The position numbers were made by a program, and so were the translations under genes. 64,000 nt of DNA from Collinsella aerofaciens (GTDB taxonomy: Bacteria > Actinomycetota > Coriobacteriia > Coriobacteriales > Coriobacteriaceae). The stretch is from positions 62,001 through 126,000 of the forward strand of contig NZ_SPFY01000001.1 of NCBI RefSeq assembly GCF_005844325.1. Reading direction: 5' to 3'. Of the stretch, positions 1-9,343 are shown in pieces (position 1 is the first letter of the stretch; every line of letters starts with the position of its first letter). The notes under the pieces were generated by a model that did not search any database, was not told the origin of the DNA, and was given only the letters and a program-made list of their open reading frames with translations.

Positions 1-299
1 TCGACCGCTATACCGCGGTGTCGCATCAGACCGCGCGCGAGATGGCGGCGGGTTCGCTGGAGCTGTACCAGAGCGATATTGCAGTGAGCGCAACGGGTTA
101 TGCCGGCCCCGGCGGTGGCACTGAGGAAGATCCGGCGGGCACTTTCTATATTGGCTGGGCGTATCGCTCCGCCGATGGGGGCGTGCCGGTCGTGGACTCT
201 GTGCGCTGCCACTATGAGGGCGACCGTTCGTGTGTTCGTGCCCATGCGGTCGCGGAGGCATTGGGACGCATTGCCCTTGTGCTCAACTCTATGGAATAG
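1..299 (+). CDS. cinA: CinA C-terminal domain (nicotinamide-nucleotide amidase), 5' partial
   Basis: The reading frame is open from the left edge (first full codon at 3) to the stop at 299, so only the last 98 residues are seen. The segment TGYAGPGGGTEEDPAGT is the signature of the CinA/PncC amidase fold, which hydrolyses nicotinamide mononucleotide to nicotinate mononucleotide and ammonia in pyridine nucleotide salvage. Whether the N-terminal MoCF-like domain of full CinA is present cannot be seen. cinA next to recA is common in Gram-positive bacteria, where the two are often co-expressed in competence or damage responses; here a strong hairpin and a separate recA promoter lie between them. 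Confidence 0.9.
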   Translation, partial: DRYTAVSHQTAREMAAGSLELYQSDIAVSATGYAGPGGGTEEDPAGTFYIGWAYRSADGGVPVVDSVRCHYEGDRSCVRAHAVAEALGRIALVLNSME

Positions 300-306
300 A
301 CGTGTT

Positions 307-330
307 TTAAGGGGCCTCCGGGCCCCTTAA
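307..330 (+). terminator. Hairpin terminator after cinA
   Basis: A perfect 10-bp stem (TTAAGGGGCC / GGCCCCTTAA) closes a TCCG tetraloop eight bases after the cinA stop codon. The T run after the stem is weak, so part of the termination efficiency is inferred. Confidence 0.75.
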
Positions 331-405
331 TTGTGGAGATAGGGACCTCAGAAGAATTTAGCGTTTGTGCTGTTCATGGGTGTATTTTTGCCTGCCTTGT
401 TCATT

Positions 406-467
406 TTTGGTCCTTTGTGGTCAAGCATTTGGTCAGTGTTTGGTCGGCGTTTGGTTGGGTTTTGGAA
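406..467 (+). repeat. Phased TTTGGTC repeats upstream of recA
   Basis: Copies of TTTGGTC or close variants begin at 406, 428, 439, 450 and 461 (the last two are TTTGGTT and TTTGGAA), with a weaker copy near 416. The last four are spaced exactly 11 bp apart, about one helical turn. They lie 30-90 bp upstream of the recA -35 box. Function unknown; no coding potential is supported here. Confidence 0.55.
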
Positions 468-497
468 AGGTCGGCTGCATATGATTTATCTGAACGG

Positions 498-526
498 TTG
501 ACCACGAACAGCCGTTCGTTTATTAT
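498..526 (+). promoter_or_regulatory. recA promoter with embedded LexA box
   Basis: A -35 box TTGACC (498-503) and a -10 box TATTAT (521-526) are separated by 17 bp. Inside that spacer, at 505-518, lies CGAACAGCCGTTCG, which matches the Gram-positive LexA operator (CGAAC N4 GTTYG). LexA bound here would cover the promoter, giving classical SOS control of recA-recX. Confidence 0.85.
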
Positions 527-556
527 CGATGCAGGTTGTTAAGAGGAGGGCTATTC

Positions 557-1705
557 ATGGCCAAGAATTCAGGTCCCGTACGTACCGTTCATGCTCGCAC
601 GACGGGTAAAGAGCGCGATGAGATGATCGCCACCACCAAGGCCGAGATCGAGAAGAAATTCGGCCAGGGTTCCATCATGAGGTACGGCGACGGTGGCCCC
701 GAGCTCGAGGTCGAGGCCATCCCTACGGGCGCTCTGGCACTCGATGCCGCTCTGGGTATCGGCGGTGTGCCGCGCGGCCGAATCGTCGAGATCTACGGTC
801 CCGAGTCCTCCGGTAAGACGACGCTTTCGCTCGAGATCTTGGCCGAGGCCCAGGCAATGGGTGGCGTTGTTGCATTTATCGATGCCGAGCACGCGCTCGA
901 TCCCACGTATGCCGCGCGCATCGGCGTGGATATCGACGAGGTGCTCATTTCCCAGCCCGATACGGGCGAGCAGGCGCTCGAGATTGTTGACATGCTCGTG
1001 CGCTCCGGCGCCATCGATGCCATCGTCGTCGACTCCGTCGCCGCGCTGACCCCGCGTGCCGAGATCGAGGGAGAGATCGGCGACACTACGGTCGGTCTTC
1101 AGGCTCGCCTGATGAGCCAGGCGCTCCGCAAGCTCGCCGGCTCGCTGTCCAAGTCCAACACGACGTGCATCTTCATTAACCAACTGCGTGAGAAGATTGG
1201 CGTCATGTTCGGCAACCCCGAGACTACGACGGGCGGCCGCGCCCTTAAGTTCTTCTCTTCGGTGCGTATCGACATTCGCCGTATCGACAGCATTAAGCTT
1301 AAGGACGAGGTTATCGGTAACCGCGTGCGAGCCAAGGTCGTTAAGAACAAGGTGGCAGCTCCGTTCCGTTCTGCTGAGTTCGACATCATGTACGGTACGG
1401 GCATCTCTAAGGAAGGCTCGATTCTGGACATGGCTGTCGAGTGCGGCATCTGCAAGAAGATGGGCTCCTGGTTTGCCTATGGCGAGGACAAGCTCGGCAA
1501 CGGTCGCGAGGCCGCCAAGGCTTTCCTGCGCGAACACCCCGATTGCGCCGACGAGATTGAGCATAAGGTCCGCCTTGCCTGCGGACTTGAGTTTGATGAC
1601 GATGCTCCGTCCGAGGTCGAGCTGACCGATCAGCCTGCGCCTGAGGAGTTTGACGAGCTTTACGCCATCGATGGTTCCGCCATGCTCGATGATGACGACG
1701 AGTAG
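557..1705 (+). CDS. recA: RecA recombinase
   Basis: 382-residue ATP-dependent strand-exchange protein. It forms filaments on single-stranded DNA, drives homologous recombination and stimulates LexA self-cleavage. The Walker A motif GPESSGKTT lies at about residues 81-89, and the core is closely similar to the family throughout; the tail is acidic (ends LDDDDE), as usual. The ATG at 557 is chosen because AAGAGGAGGG ends 6 bases before it; an in-frame TTG at 536 has no ribosome binding site. recX follows 11 bases after the stop, so the two are probably one SOS-regulated transcript. Confidence 0.98.
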   Translation: MAKNSGPVRTVHARTTGKERDEMIATTKAEIEKKFGQGSIMRYGDGGPELEVEAIPTGALALDAALGIGGVPRGRIVEIYGPESSGKTTLSLEILAEAQAMGGVVAFIDAEHALDPTYAARIGVDIDEVLISQPDTGEQALEIVDMLVRSGAIDAIVVDSVAALTPRAEIEGEIGDTTVGLQARLMSQALRKLAGSLSKSNTTCIFINQLREKIGVMFGNPETTTGGRALKFFSSVRIDIRRIDSIKLKDEVIGNRVRAKVVKNKVAAPFRSAEFDIMYGTGISKEGSILDMAVECGICKKMGSWFAYGEDKLGNGREAAKAFLREHPDCADEIEHKVRLACGLEFDDDAPSEVELTDQPAPEEFDELYAIDGSAMLDDDDE

Positions 1706-1716
1706 CGGTTACGCTC

Positions 1717-2409
1717 ATGTCGTATACGGTGACCGAGGCCACGGTCGTCTTTCCCGATAAGAAGGCGGCCTCCTCGTTCTCGAGCGGGTATGCGTCCAAA
1801 AAGCCTTGCGCACATATCGATTGTGAGCTTGAGGGCGGTTTTGAGCGTTCTATTTGGATTCCCGTGCGGGTCGCGCGCCTGTATGTCAAAAACCGCCCAG
1901 ATCTTCCCTGTGATTGGGACAACTTTCGTGAGGCGGTGCAGCTCATCGAGCGTAAATGTGCACTTACCATGGTGACCGAGATGTTATCGCGCCGCGACCA
2001 TGCGACGGGTGAGGTCCGTGACAAGCTGGCTTGCTACGGCTTTCACCAGACAGCGATTGATTTCGCCGTCGAGCGCGCCACCGAGTATCGCTTTTTAGAC
2101 GAGAACCGCTTTTGCTCGTACTTTATCGAGGAACGCAAACGGCGTGGTTGGGGACAGCGCAAAATCGAGACCGAGCTCAAGCGTCGTCATGTCGTGCTCG
2201 ATGACATTCCCGGTTATCCCGAGGAATATTTTGCCGTCGAAGACGATTTGGCGCGTGCGTCAGCCCTGCTCGCCAAGCGACGTGTTCCAGAGACGCGCGG
2301 ATTCGAAAAACTGGTTCGGTTTTTGATGGGCAAGGGCTTCTCGTATCACATCGCCGCCGATGCCGTTAAGGCACGCCTCGATGCCGAATGCGAGGAATGT
2401 GCGGTTTAG
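1717..2409 (+). CDS. recX: RecX regulatory protein
   Basis: 230 residues. RecX proteins bind RecA filaments and limit their growth and ATPase activity. The central and C-terminal part shows the three-helix RecX repeats (for example ALTMVTEMLSRRDHATGEV and the FLDENRFCSYFIEERKRRGWG segment). The N-terminal ~70 residues are more divergent, which is usual in this family. It sits 11 bases after recA with no promoter between them, the standard recA-recX arrangement. Confidence 0.92.
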   Translation: MSYTVTEATVVFPDKKAASSFSSGYASKKPCAHIDCELEGGFERSIWIPVRVARLYVKNRPDLPCDWDNFREAVQLIERKCALTMVTEMLSRRDHATGEVRDKLACYGFHQTAIDFAVERATEYRFLDENRFCSYFIEERKRRGWGQRKIETELKRRHVVLDDIPGYPEEYFAVEDDLARASALLAKRRVPETRGFEKLVRFLMGKGFSYHIAADAVKARLDAECEECAV

Positions 2410-2471
2410 GCATATGCGTTTTGTGGTCCTGCCGTTCACCGCGTTTTAGCCGCCGTGCTGGGGCCATTTAT

Positions 2472-2500
2472 TTGACAGTTGTTGTGGTTCAACGTACGAT
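2472..2500 (+). promoter_or_regulatory. Promoter for the rny operon
   Basis: TTGACA (2472-2477), a 17-bp spacer and TACGAT (2495-2500) form a near-consensus sigma-A promoter in the 257-bp gap between recX and rny. It leaves a leader of about 160 bases before the rny start. No other gene is seen in the gap. Confidence 0.65.
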
Positions 2501-2666
2501 AAACACTGTCATTTGCTTTGTGATATGTGCTCATCTGTGATGAGTTTGTTTATATGTTTATCTGTATCCGACCCGCATAAGCTGCGCCCATATTACTCAA
2601 ATGTCGCGAGCCGTTCGTAAGGATGGTTCGCTTTGTTGTGTAACGAATCCATAAAAAGGAGTGAGC

Positions 2667-4217
2667 ATGCCTATCATCGCAGCGCTCGTTGGCATCGTTT
2701 TGGGTGCCATCGCCGCCATTGCCTTCATGCGCACCGCCAAGCAGGGTAGTCTTCACGAGGCCGACGAAAAGATTCAGTCGGCACACGCACAGGCTGAGTC
2801 CCTGATCGGTGATGCTAAGCGTCAGGCCGAGACCCTCAAAAAAGAGGCTCTGCTCGAGGCTAAAGAGGAAATCATCAAGAACAAGCAGGCGGTCGAGGCC
2901 GAGGACAAGCAGCGTAAGAACGAGATTCGTACGCTCGAGAACCGCGTGATGCAGCGCGAGGAATCCCTCGATCGCCGCAACGACGCTCTCGACAAGCGCG
3001 AGCATCAGCTGTCCAGCCAGGCCGGTCAGGTCGAGAAGCGCTCCCGTGAGCTCGAGGAGCTCTGCGCAAAGCAGACCTCCGAGCTCGAGCGTATTGCCGA
3101 CCTTACCCGCGAGGACGCCCACAAGGAGCTCCTCGATAAGGTTCGCGGCGAGGTCACCCACGAGGCTGCCACGATCATTCGCGAGTCCGAGCAGCAGGTT
3201 CGCGCCGAGTGCCACAAGACCGCCCAGGAGATTCTGTCCCTGGCGATTCAGCGCTGCGCTGCCGACCACACAGCCGAGGTCACCGTTACCTCCGTGCACA
3301 TTCCCTCTGATGACCTCAAGGGCCGTATCATCGGTCGCGAGGGTCGCAACATCCGGACCTTCGAGCAGGTTTCCGGCGTCAACCTCGTGATCGACGACAC
3401 GCCCGAGACTGTCGTTCTTTCGAGCTTCGACCCGGTCCGTCGTGAGACCGCCCGTGTTGCCCTCGAGAACCTCATCGCCGACGGCCGCATTCACCCCGCC
3501 CGCATCGAGGAGATGTATCACAAGGCTGCCGACCTGGTTCAGCAGCGCGTGCGCGAGGCTGGCGAGCAGGCTGCCTTCGATACCGGCATCCACGACCTGC
3601 ATCCCGAGATCGTCAAGACCCTTGGTGCCCTGCGCTACCGTACCTCGTTTGGTCAGAACGTGCTTCAGCACTCCCTCGAAGTCTCTGACCTGTGCGGCGT
3701 GATGGCTTCCGAGCTTGGCCTGGACGTTGTGACCGCCAAGCGCGCCGGCCTGCTGCACGACCTGGGCAAGGCAATCGACCATGACGTCGAGGGCCCGCAT
3801 GCCGTCATCGGCGCCGAGCTTGCCCGCCGTTATGGCGAGAAGCCCGTTATCGTCCACGCTATCGAGGCTCACCATGCCGACGTCGACCCCAACACGGTGC
3901 TCGATGTCCTGGTACAGGCCGCCGATGCTGTCTCTGCCTCTCGCCCCGGTGCCCGTCGCGAGTCTGCCGAGAACTACATCAAGCGTCTTGAGAAGCTCGA
4001 GGAGATCGCCAACTCCCATGATGGCGTCGAGCGTACCTATGCCATGCAGGCTGGTCGCGAGGTCCACGTCATGGTTCAGCCGGACAAGATCTCCGATGCC
4101 CAGTCCACGGTCCTGGCTCACGATATCGCCCATCAGATCGAGGAAGAGATGGAGTATCCCGGTCAGGTGCGCGTCGTCGTGATTCGCGAGAGCCGCGCTG
4201 TCGATATCGCTAAATAA
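2667..4217 (+). CDS. rny: Ribonuclease Y
   Basis: 516-residue membrane-anchored endoribonuclease that starts mRNA decay. Residues 1-20 form one membrane segment, about 25-190 are a charged coiled coil, a KH RNA-binding domain follows ([14 protein letters not shown] near residue 217), and then an HD phosphohydrolase domain ([10 protein letters not shown] near residue 360). Length and order match the family. I choose the ATG at 2667: the AAAAAGGAG site directly abuts the GTG at 2661 and leaves a proper spacing only for the ATG. The next gene begins one base after its stop, suggesting translational coupling. Confidence 0.96.
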   Translation: MPIIAALVGIVLGAIAAIAFMRTAKQGSLHEADEKIQSAHAQAESLIGDAKRQAETLKKEALLEAKEEIIKNKQAVEAEDKQRKNEIRTLENRVMQREESLDRRNDALDKREHQLSSQAGQVEKRSRELEELCAKQTSELERIADLTREDAHKELLDKVRGEVTHEAATIIRESEQQVRAECHKTAQEILSLAIQRCAADHTAEVTVTSVHIPSDDLKGRIIGREGRNIRTFEQVSGVNLVIDDTPETVVLSSFDPVRRETARVALENLIADGRIHPARIEEMYHKAADLVQQRVREAGEQAAFDTGIHDLHPEIVKTLGALRYRTSFGQNVLQHSLEVSDLCGVMASELGLDVVTAKRAGLLHDLGKAIDHDVEGPHAVIGAELARRYGEKPVIVHAIEAHHADVDPNTVLDVLVQAADAVSASRPGARRESAENYIKRLEKLEEIANSHDGVERTYAMQAGREVHVMVQPDKISDAQSTVLAHDIAHQIEEEMEYPGQVRVVVIRESRAVDIAK

Positions 4218-4218
4218 C

Positions 4219-5304
4219 ATGAGCGACGCGAACGAGCTCATCTCATTTATCGCGTCGATGTCGGGGGAGGGCAACCTTCGCGTCGAGGAGAACCTTGGCG
4301 AGGGTTATGTCCGCCTCCGCGTTTCGGAGGCCGAGAGGCGCCAGGCAAAGCACGACATTCAGCATGTCGAGGATATCGTCATTGAAATGCTCCGTAATGC
4401 TCGCGATGCTGGCGCCGACAAAGTCTATCTCGCTACGACCAAGGAAGATGGCGTCCGCACGCTTGTCTTTCTGGATAACGGTTCGGGCGTTCCGCAAGAT
4501 ATGCAAGAGCGAATCTTCGATGCCCGTGTTACCTCCAAGCTCGAGAGCATGAAGATGGACCGTTGGGGCGTTCACGGTCGTGGCATGGCATTGTTTTCGA
4601 TCAAGCAGAACACCGACGAGGCCCGTGTGGTCACGTCCGGTGTCGATCTTGGTTCAGCCTTTAAGGTGAGCGTTGCGGCCGACCGCCTCAGTGAGCGTGC
4701 CGATCAGTCCAGCTGGCCCCAGGCCGTCAAGGATGAGGACGGACGTTATGTCTGTGCTCGGGGCCCGCATAATATTATTCGCGCTGCTTGTGAGTTTGCG
4801 CTCGAGGAGTTGCGTGGTTGCGATGTCTATCTTGGTTCTCCGTCTGAGATTGCCGCGACCCTTTATGCTCAGGCGTCAAGTCGGCTCGATACGTCGCGTC
4901 TCCTGTTCATTGATGACGAGAGCGAGCTTCCGGTTGTTGATCGTCTAGGCCTTGCCTCTGATGCCGAGGACTTTATCCGTATTTGTTCGGGTTTGGGTCT
5001 TGAAATGTCCGAGCGCACGGCCCATCGCATTTTGGCAGGGCAGATTAAGCCCGTTCGCGGTGTGACTGCGCGTCTGCTGCGCGAGCGTGACTCATCCTCG
5101 CATGCGCCGGCTCCTGTCGATCTCGCGAAGGATCGTCGTGGGCTACGTATTGCCAAGGATGACATGGCACAGTTTTCGCGTGCTGTGGAGCGCGACTTTA
5201 ATGACCTTGCCGCCCGGTACTATCTCAACCTTTGCGGCGACCCAAAGATTCGCGTTTCGCGTGATCGAATCACCGTGACATTCGATCTTGCCAAAGAGGA
5301 ATAG
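4219..5304 (+). CDS. GHKL (HSP90/histidine-kinase type) ATPase protein
   Basis: 361 residues with an N-terminal GHKL ATPase fold. The N box (EMLRNARDAGAD, about 56-67), G1 box (DNGSGVP, about 85) and G2 box (GVHGRGMALFS, about 115) are all present. No histidine-phosphotransfer, MutL or HSP90 middle domain can be recognised in the remaining ~230 residues, and there is no membrane segment. The gene starts one base after rny, so it is translated with it, and spoVS follows. The cellular role is unknown; the pairing with RNase Y suggests a function linked to RNA turnover or to the same growth programme, but that is inference. Confidence 0.8.
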   Translation: MSDANELISFIASMSGEGNLRVEENLGEGYVRLRVSEAERRQAKHDIQHVEDIVIEMLRNARDAGADKVYLATTKEDGVRTLVFLDNGSGVPQDMQERIFDARVTSKLESMKMDRWGVHGRGMALFSIKQNTDEARVVTSGVDLGSAFKVSVAADRLSERADQSSWPQAVKDEDGRYVCARGPHNIIRAACEFALEELRGCDVYLGSPSEIAATLYAQASSRLDTSRLLFIDDESELPVVDRLGLASDAEDFIRICSGLGLEMSERTAHRILAGQIKPVRGVTARLLRERDSSSHAPAPVDLAKDRRGLRIAKDDMAQFSRAVERDFNDLAARYYLNLCGDPKIRVSRDRITVTFDLAKEE

Positions 5305-5378
5305 TGCCTTTACCGAGTCCACTCGGTACGATACAGTTATTGCAGTTAAAACGTACTTTTAAACGCAGGAGTTTCTTC

Positions 5379-5696
5379 ATGGATTGCCTGAAGGTATCAA
5401 GCAAATCATCGCCCGCGTCCGTTGCCGGCGCCATCGCCGGCATGGTCAAGGATGGTGTGCCCGTCAACATCCAGTGTGTCGGTGCCGGTGCTGTCAACCA
5501 GGCCATTAAGGCCGTTGCTATCGCGCGCGGTTTTTTGATTCCAACCGGTTTTGATATTTCCTGTGCGCCCGTGTTCTCCGACATCCTCATTAACGGGGAG
5601 TCGCGCACGGCTATCCGCCTTTCTATCTACGTTCACCAGATCAATCGGGCTGCTATGGATAACGTCGTCATGGATGATGTTAAGCCTGTGGCATAG
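5379..5696 (+). CDS. spoVS: Stage V sporulation protein S (SpoVS), Alba-like
   Basis: 105 residues, full length, beginning MDCLKVSSKSSP and carrying the conserved VAGAIAGMV and VQ/CVGAGAVNQAIKA segments. SpoVS proteins have an Alba-like fold and probably bind nucleic acid; in Bacillus spoVS affects spore coat and septum formation. Coriobacteria do not sporulate, so the role here is likely general (a nucleoid- or RNA-binding regulator). The ATG at 5379 has the site GCAGGAG seven bases upstream; the longer frame from 5304 would be an artefact. A small inverted repeat (ACCGAGT...ACTCGGT, 5312-5327) lies between the GHKL gene and this start. Confidence 0.93.
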   Translation: MDCLKVSSKSSPASVAGAIAGMVKDGVPVNIQCVGAGAVNQAIKAVAIARGFLIPTGFDISCAPVFSDILINGESRTAIRLSIYVHQINRAAMDNVVMDDVKPVA

Positions 5697-5745
5697 CTTC
5701 TGCTTGCCTCGATTCGCCTCCCTTCCATCGTTAGGACTTATGCAC

Positions 5746-7116
5746 ATGGACCAGCGTTCCGTACGCGATATTCTTGCCGGTAAAACCTACTTTATCCGCA
5801 CCTTTGGCTGCCAGATGAATCAGCACGATTCCGAGCGCGTGAGCGGTCTGCTTGATTCGTATGGCTGTCTCATGGCGCTCGATCCCGAGCATGCCGATAT
5901 CGTTGTCTTCATGACATGCTGTGTGCGTGAGGCCGCCGATTCTCGCCTGTACGGCCAGTGCAATTCCTGTAAAAGCCTGCCGCCTTCGCCTTCGGGCAAG
6001 CGTGTGGTTGCCGTTGGTGGTTGCATCGCGCAGCGCGATGGCGAGGGCCTGCTCACCAACGTCGATAACGTCAATGTCATCTTTGGTACGCATTCCATCG
6101 CACATGTGGCAGAGCTCATTGCCGAGGCGTTCCTTGATGGCAAGCATCATATCCGCACCAATGAGCATGAGGATACGGATGCCATGAGCATGCCGTGGCA
6201 TCGCGAGACCCAGTATCACGCTTGGGTGCCCATCATGACGGGCTGCAATAATTTCTGTACCTATTGCATCGTTCCGTACGTGCGCGGTCGCGAAAAGAGC
6301 CGCTCCTTCGAGGAGATTGTCGACGAGGTGACCGGTTTGGTGCGCCAGGGCGTGCGTGAGATTACGCTGCTGGGCCAAAACGTTAACTCATATGGTCGCG
6401 ATCTGTTTGGCAAGCCGCGTTTTGCCGATTTGCTGCGTGCCGTGGGCGATACGGGTGTGGAGCGCATCTTCTTTACGTCTTCGCATCCCAAGGATCTGCT
6501 GCCCGAGACCATCGACGCCATGGCCGAGACGCCTGCTGTTATGCCGCAGCTGCACCTGGCCGTCCAGTCAGGTTCGACGCGGATCCTCAAAGAGATGAAT
6601 CGCCGTTATACACGCGAGGACTATCTGGGCCTGGTCGATCGCATTCGCAACCGCATGCCCGATATCGCGCTCTCGACTGACATTATCGTTGGCTTCCCGG
6701 GCGAGACTGAAGAAGACTTTGAGCAGACGCTTTCACTTGCCGAGACGGTCCGCTATGCCCAGGCCTATACCTTCATCTATTCCAAGCGCGCCGGTACCCC
6801 GGCCGCAGAGATTGACGATCCTACGCCGCATGAGGTTATTCTCGGGCGTTTCAACCGCCTGGTTAAGGTTATCGAGACCACGGCACATGAGTATAACCAG
6901 GGTGAACTTCATACTGTGGTTCCGGCGCTCATTGAGGGAACGAGTAAAAAGAACGACGCGGTCCTGCTGGGCAAGAGTCCCAAGAATCAGACCGTGCATG
7001 CGCCTATCCCCGAGGGTTACAGCATCGATCAGCTTGTTGGCAAGATCGTTGATGTTGACGTTGACGTTGCCAAGACCTGGTATTTGTCCGGCTCCGTTGT
7101 GGGCGAGCCGCGCTAA
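5746..7116 (+). CDS. miaB: tRNA-2-methylthio-N6-dimethylallyladenosine synthase MiaB
   Basis: 456-residue radical-SAM methylthiotransferase that converts i6A37 to ms2i6A37 in tRNAs reading UNN codons. The N-terminal domain has the three cysteines for the auxiliary cluster (FGCQMN, CCVRE, GGCIAQR), and the radical-SAM motif CNNFCTYC lies near residue 166; a TRAM-like region closes the protein. The start at 5746 is preferred over the ATG at 5740 because the weak AGGA site (5733-5736) is 9 bases from it. The stop overlaps the miaA start by one base; miaA makes the substrate modification, so the pair acts in one pathway. Confidence 0.96.
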   Translation: MDQRSVRDILAGKTYFIRTFGCQMNQHDSERVSGLLDSYGCLMALDPEHADIVVFMTCCVREAADSRLYGQCNSCKSLPPSPSGKRVVAVGGCIAQRDGEGLLTNVDNVNVIFGTHSIAHVAELIAEAFLDGKHHIRTNEHEDTDAMSMPWHRETQYHAWVPIMTGCNNFCTYCIVPYVRGREKSRSFEEIVDEVTGLVRQGVREITLLGQNVNSYGRDLFGKPRFADLLRAVGDTGVERIFFTSSHPKDLLPETIDAMAETPAVMPQLHLAVQSGSTRILKEMNRRYTREDYLGLVDRIRNRMPDIALSTDIIVGFPGETEEDFEQTLSLAETVRYAQAYTFIYSKRAGTPAAEIDDPTPHEVILGRFNRLVKVIETTAHEYNQGELHTVVPALIEGTSKKNDAVLLGKSPKNQTVHAPIPEGYSIDQLVGKIVDVDVDVAKTWYLSGSVVGEPR

Positions 7117-8054
7117 TGGTTTCTTCCGGGGCAGGTCTTTCCGCCGTTGCGATCGTCGGTCCGACGGCGGTTGGTAAGAGTGATGTTGCCGACCGTTTGG
7201 CCGCTCGTCTTTCGTCCGAAGTGCTGTCGTGCGATGCGATGCAAATCTATCGTGGCATGGACATCGGTACCGCAAAGATGACGCCCGATGAGTGTACGGC
7301 GCCGCTGCGTCTCGTCGACATTGTGGAGCCGGGTGTGGCATATTCTGCTGCGCTTTATCAGGCTGACGCTCGCGCGCATGTTGAACGTCTCATTGGTTCG
7401 GGTTGTCTGCCGGTTTTTTGCGGAGGTACGGGGCTATATCTCAAGGCCGCCCTCGATGAGATGGACTTTCCCTCGGGTGAACTTGAGGACGATCGCCGTG
7501 TGGGCTATCAGGAGCTTGCCGAGCGTATTGGCGAGGAAGAACTGCATGCCCTGCTTGCCGAGCGCGACCCAGAATCGGCTGCTGTTATTCATCCCCATAA
7601 CGTGCGCCGTGTGATTCGTGCGCTCGAGATGCATGATGATGGTATCTCCTATGCACAGCAAAAAAGTCAGTTTAGTGTTCCGCGCGAGCATTATCATGCT
7701 CTATGGTTTGGTCTGACGCGTAATCGCGAGGTGCTCTACGAGCGCATTAACCTGCGTGTCGATCTGATGTTTGAACAGGGTCTTGTTGATGAGGTTCGCG
7801 GTCTTATGGACCAGGGGCTGGGAGATGCCCTGACTTCGATGCAGGCAATTGGCTATAAAGAGATCATTGATGCTTTCAATGGCGTGATTTCTATGGATGA
7901 GGCTCGCGAACTCATCAAGATGCGTTCGCGTCGCTATGCCAAACGTCAGCTTTCGTGGTTTAAGCGCGATGACCGTATCGTGTGGTTTGATATGGACGAG
8001 TTTACGATCGATGAGGTCGTTGAGGACATCCTGCATCGTATTGAGGCTGCCTAA
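7116..8054 (+). CDS. miaA: tRNA dimethylallyltransferase MiaA
   Basis: 312 residues. Transfers a dimethylallyl group from DMAPP to A37 of tRNAs reading U-starting codons, the step before MiaB. The P-loop GPTAVGKS is at residues ~13-20, followed by the DxxQ(I/V)Y segment CDAMQIYRGMDIGTAK that contacts the tRNA. Length is typical. The start codon overlaps the miaB stop (TAATG) and its own stop overlaps hflX in the same way, so the three genes are tightly coupled. Confidence 0.97.
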   Translation: MVSSGAGLSAVAIVGPTAVGKSDVADRLAARLSSEVLSCDAMQIYRGMDIGTAKMTPDECTAPLRLVDIVEPGVAYSAALYQADARAHVERLIGSGCLPVFCGGTGLYLKAALDEMDFPSGELEDDRRVGYQELAERIGEEELHALLAERDPESAAVIHPHNVRRVIRALEMHDDGISYAQQKSQFSVPREHYHALWFGLTRNREVLYERINLRVDLMFEQGLVDEVRGLMDQGLGDALTSMQAIGYKEIIDAFNGVISMDEARELIKMRSRRYAKRQLSWFKRDDRIVWFDMDEFTIDEVVEDILHRIEAA

Positions 8055-9343
8055 TGGCCCGTTTCCCCCTTGTTCCCACGGCACCCGAGCCCGAGCGTGC
8101 CATTTTAGTTGGTGTTGAGTGGCGCGACAATGCATGGCCGCTCGATCGTTCGCTTGACGAGCTTGAGCGCCTGGCCCATACGGCTGGCGCCCAGTGCGTG
8201 GCGCGTTTGTCACAGCGTCTGGTTAAGCCGTATCCAAAATCGTTTATCGGTTCCGGTAAGGTTGAGGAGCTTTGCGGGCTCGTGCATCGTATGGATGTCG
8301 ATGTTGTTATCTTCGACGACGATTTATCGCCCTCGCAGCAATCCTATTTGGAGAAAGCCGTGGGCGAGCCGGTAAAGATTATCGATCGTACAGCACTGAT
8401 CCTGGATATCTTTGGCCTGCATGCTCAGACGCGTGAGGGACGCCTACAGGTACAGCTGGCGCAGCTTCAATATCTGTTGCCTCGTCTGCGCGGTATGTGG
8501 AGCCATCTTGCCAAGGAGCAGACGCGCGGCGGCATCGGTTCACGCTTTGGTCAGGGCGAAAGTCAGCTCGAGGTCGACCGTCGCCTCATTCGTAATAAGA
8601 TCGCTGCGCTTCGTCGTGAGCTCAAGCAGGTTGAACAGCGTCGCGATGTCCAGTCCAAGAGCCGCATTGAGTCACCGGCGTTTCGAGTCGCGTTAGCCGG
8701 TTATACCAATGCCGGTAAATCGACGTTGCTTAATCGCCTGACCGGCTCTACGGTACTTTCGCAGGACAAGCTGTTTGCTACGCTCGACCCGACGACGCGT
8801 TCGTATCGCCTGCCCGGCGGTCGCGGCATGACGATTACCGATACCGTTGGCTTTATTCAAAAGCTACCGCATGGTCTCGTTGATGCCTTTAAGTCCACGC
8901 TGTCTGAGGTTCTTGGTGCCGATCTGATCCTTAAAGTTGTGGATGCCTCTGACGAGGACTACGAGCGCCAGCTCGAGGCAGTCGATCGCGTTCTTGACGA
9001 GATCGGTGCCGGCGAGCGTTTGACGCTTACGGTGTTCAATAAAATCGATCTTCTCGATAGCGTTGATCGATTGAGTTTCCGTCGTCGCTATCCCGAGGCC
9101 GTGCTGTTCTCGGCCCAGACGGGCGAGGGACTCGACGATCTCGTCGACCGTATTGCTCGTGAGGCGGCTGCCACCGATGTGTTGCTCTCCGCTGATATCC
9201 CGTATCGCGAGGGCGCCCTCATCACGCTGGTGCATGAACAGGGAACCCTTTTGCACGAGGAATATCTTGAGGGCGGCGTTCGTATTGTTGCGAAGCTGCC
9301 GGCTCGCATCGCGCCGCGGCTCAAGCGTTATCGCACCGAGTAG
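8054..9343 (+). CDS. hflX: GTPase HflX
   Basis: 429-residue ribosome-associated GTPase that splits stalled ribosomes under stress. An N-terminal ~200-residue HflX domain with the glycine-rich GIGSRFGQGESQLE(V)DRR segment precedes the G domain: G1 GYTNAGKS near residue 215, G3 DTVGF, G4 NKID. It overlaps miaA by one base. Its last 16 bases overlap the 3' end of the convergent DUF1624 gene on the other strand, so the two transcripts must run into each other. Confidence 0.96.
   Translation: MARFPLVPTAPEPERAILVGVEWRDNAWPLDRSLDELERLAHTAGAQCVARLSQRLVKPYPKSFIGSGKVEELCGLVHRMDVDVVIFDDDLSPSQQSYLEKAVGEPVKIIDRTALILDIFGLHAQTREGRLQVQLAQLQYLLPRLRGMWSHLAKEQTRGGIGSRFGQGESQLEVDRRLIRNKIAALRRELKQVEQRRDVQSKSRIESPAFRVALAGYTNAGKSTLLNRLTGSTVLSQDKLFATLDPTTRSYRLPGGRGMTITDTVGFIQKLPHGLVDAFKSTLSEVLGADLILKVVDASDEDYERQLEAVDRVLDEIGAGERLTLTVFNKIDLLDSVDRLSFRRRYPEAVLFSAQTGEGLDDLVDRIAREAAATDVLLSADIPYREGALITLVHEQGTLLHEEYLEGGVRIVAKLPARIAPRLKRYRTE

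Noticed and set aside
333-542. Possible 69-residue gene in front of recA
   Set aside because: It spans the phased repeats, the recA promoter and the LexA box and has no ribosome site.
2550-4274. Long minus-strand open frame (574 codons) opposite rny
   Set aside because: It is a mirror of the GC-rich rny codon pattern, has no ribosome site or known domain, and rny is certain.
5551-5745. N-terminal extension of MiaB
   Set aside because: The extension overlaps spoVS and is not similar to MiaB; the family starts near MDQRSV...TYFIRTFGCQMN.
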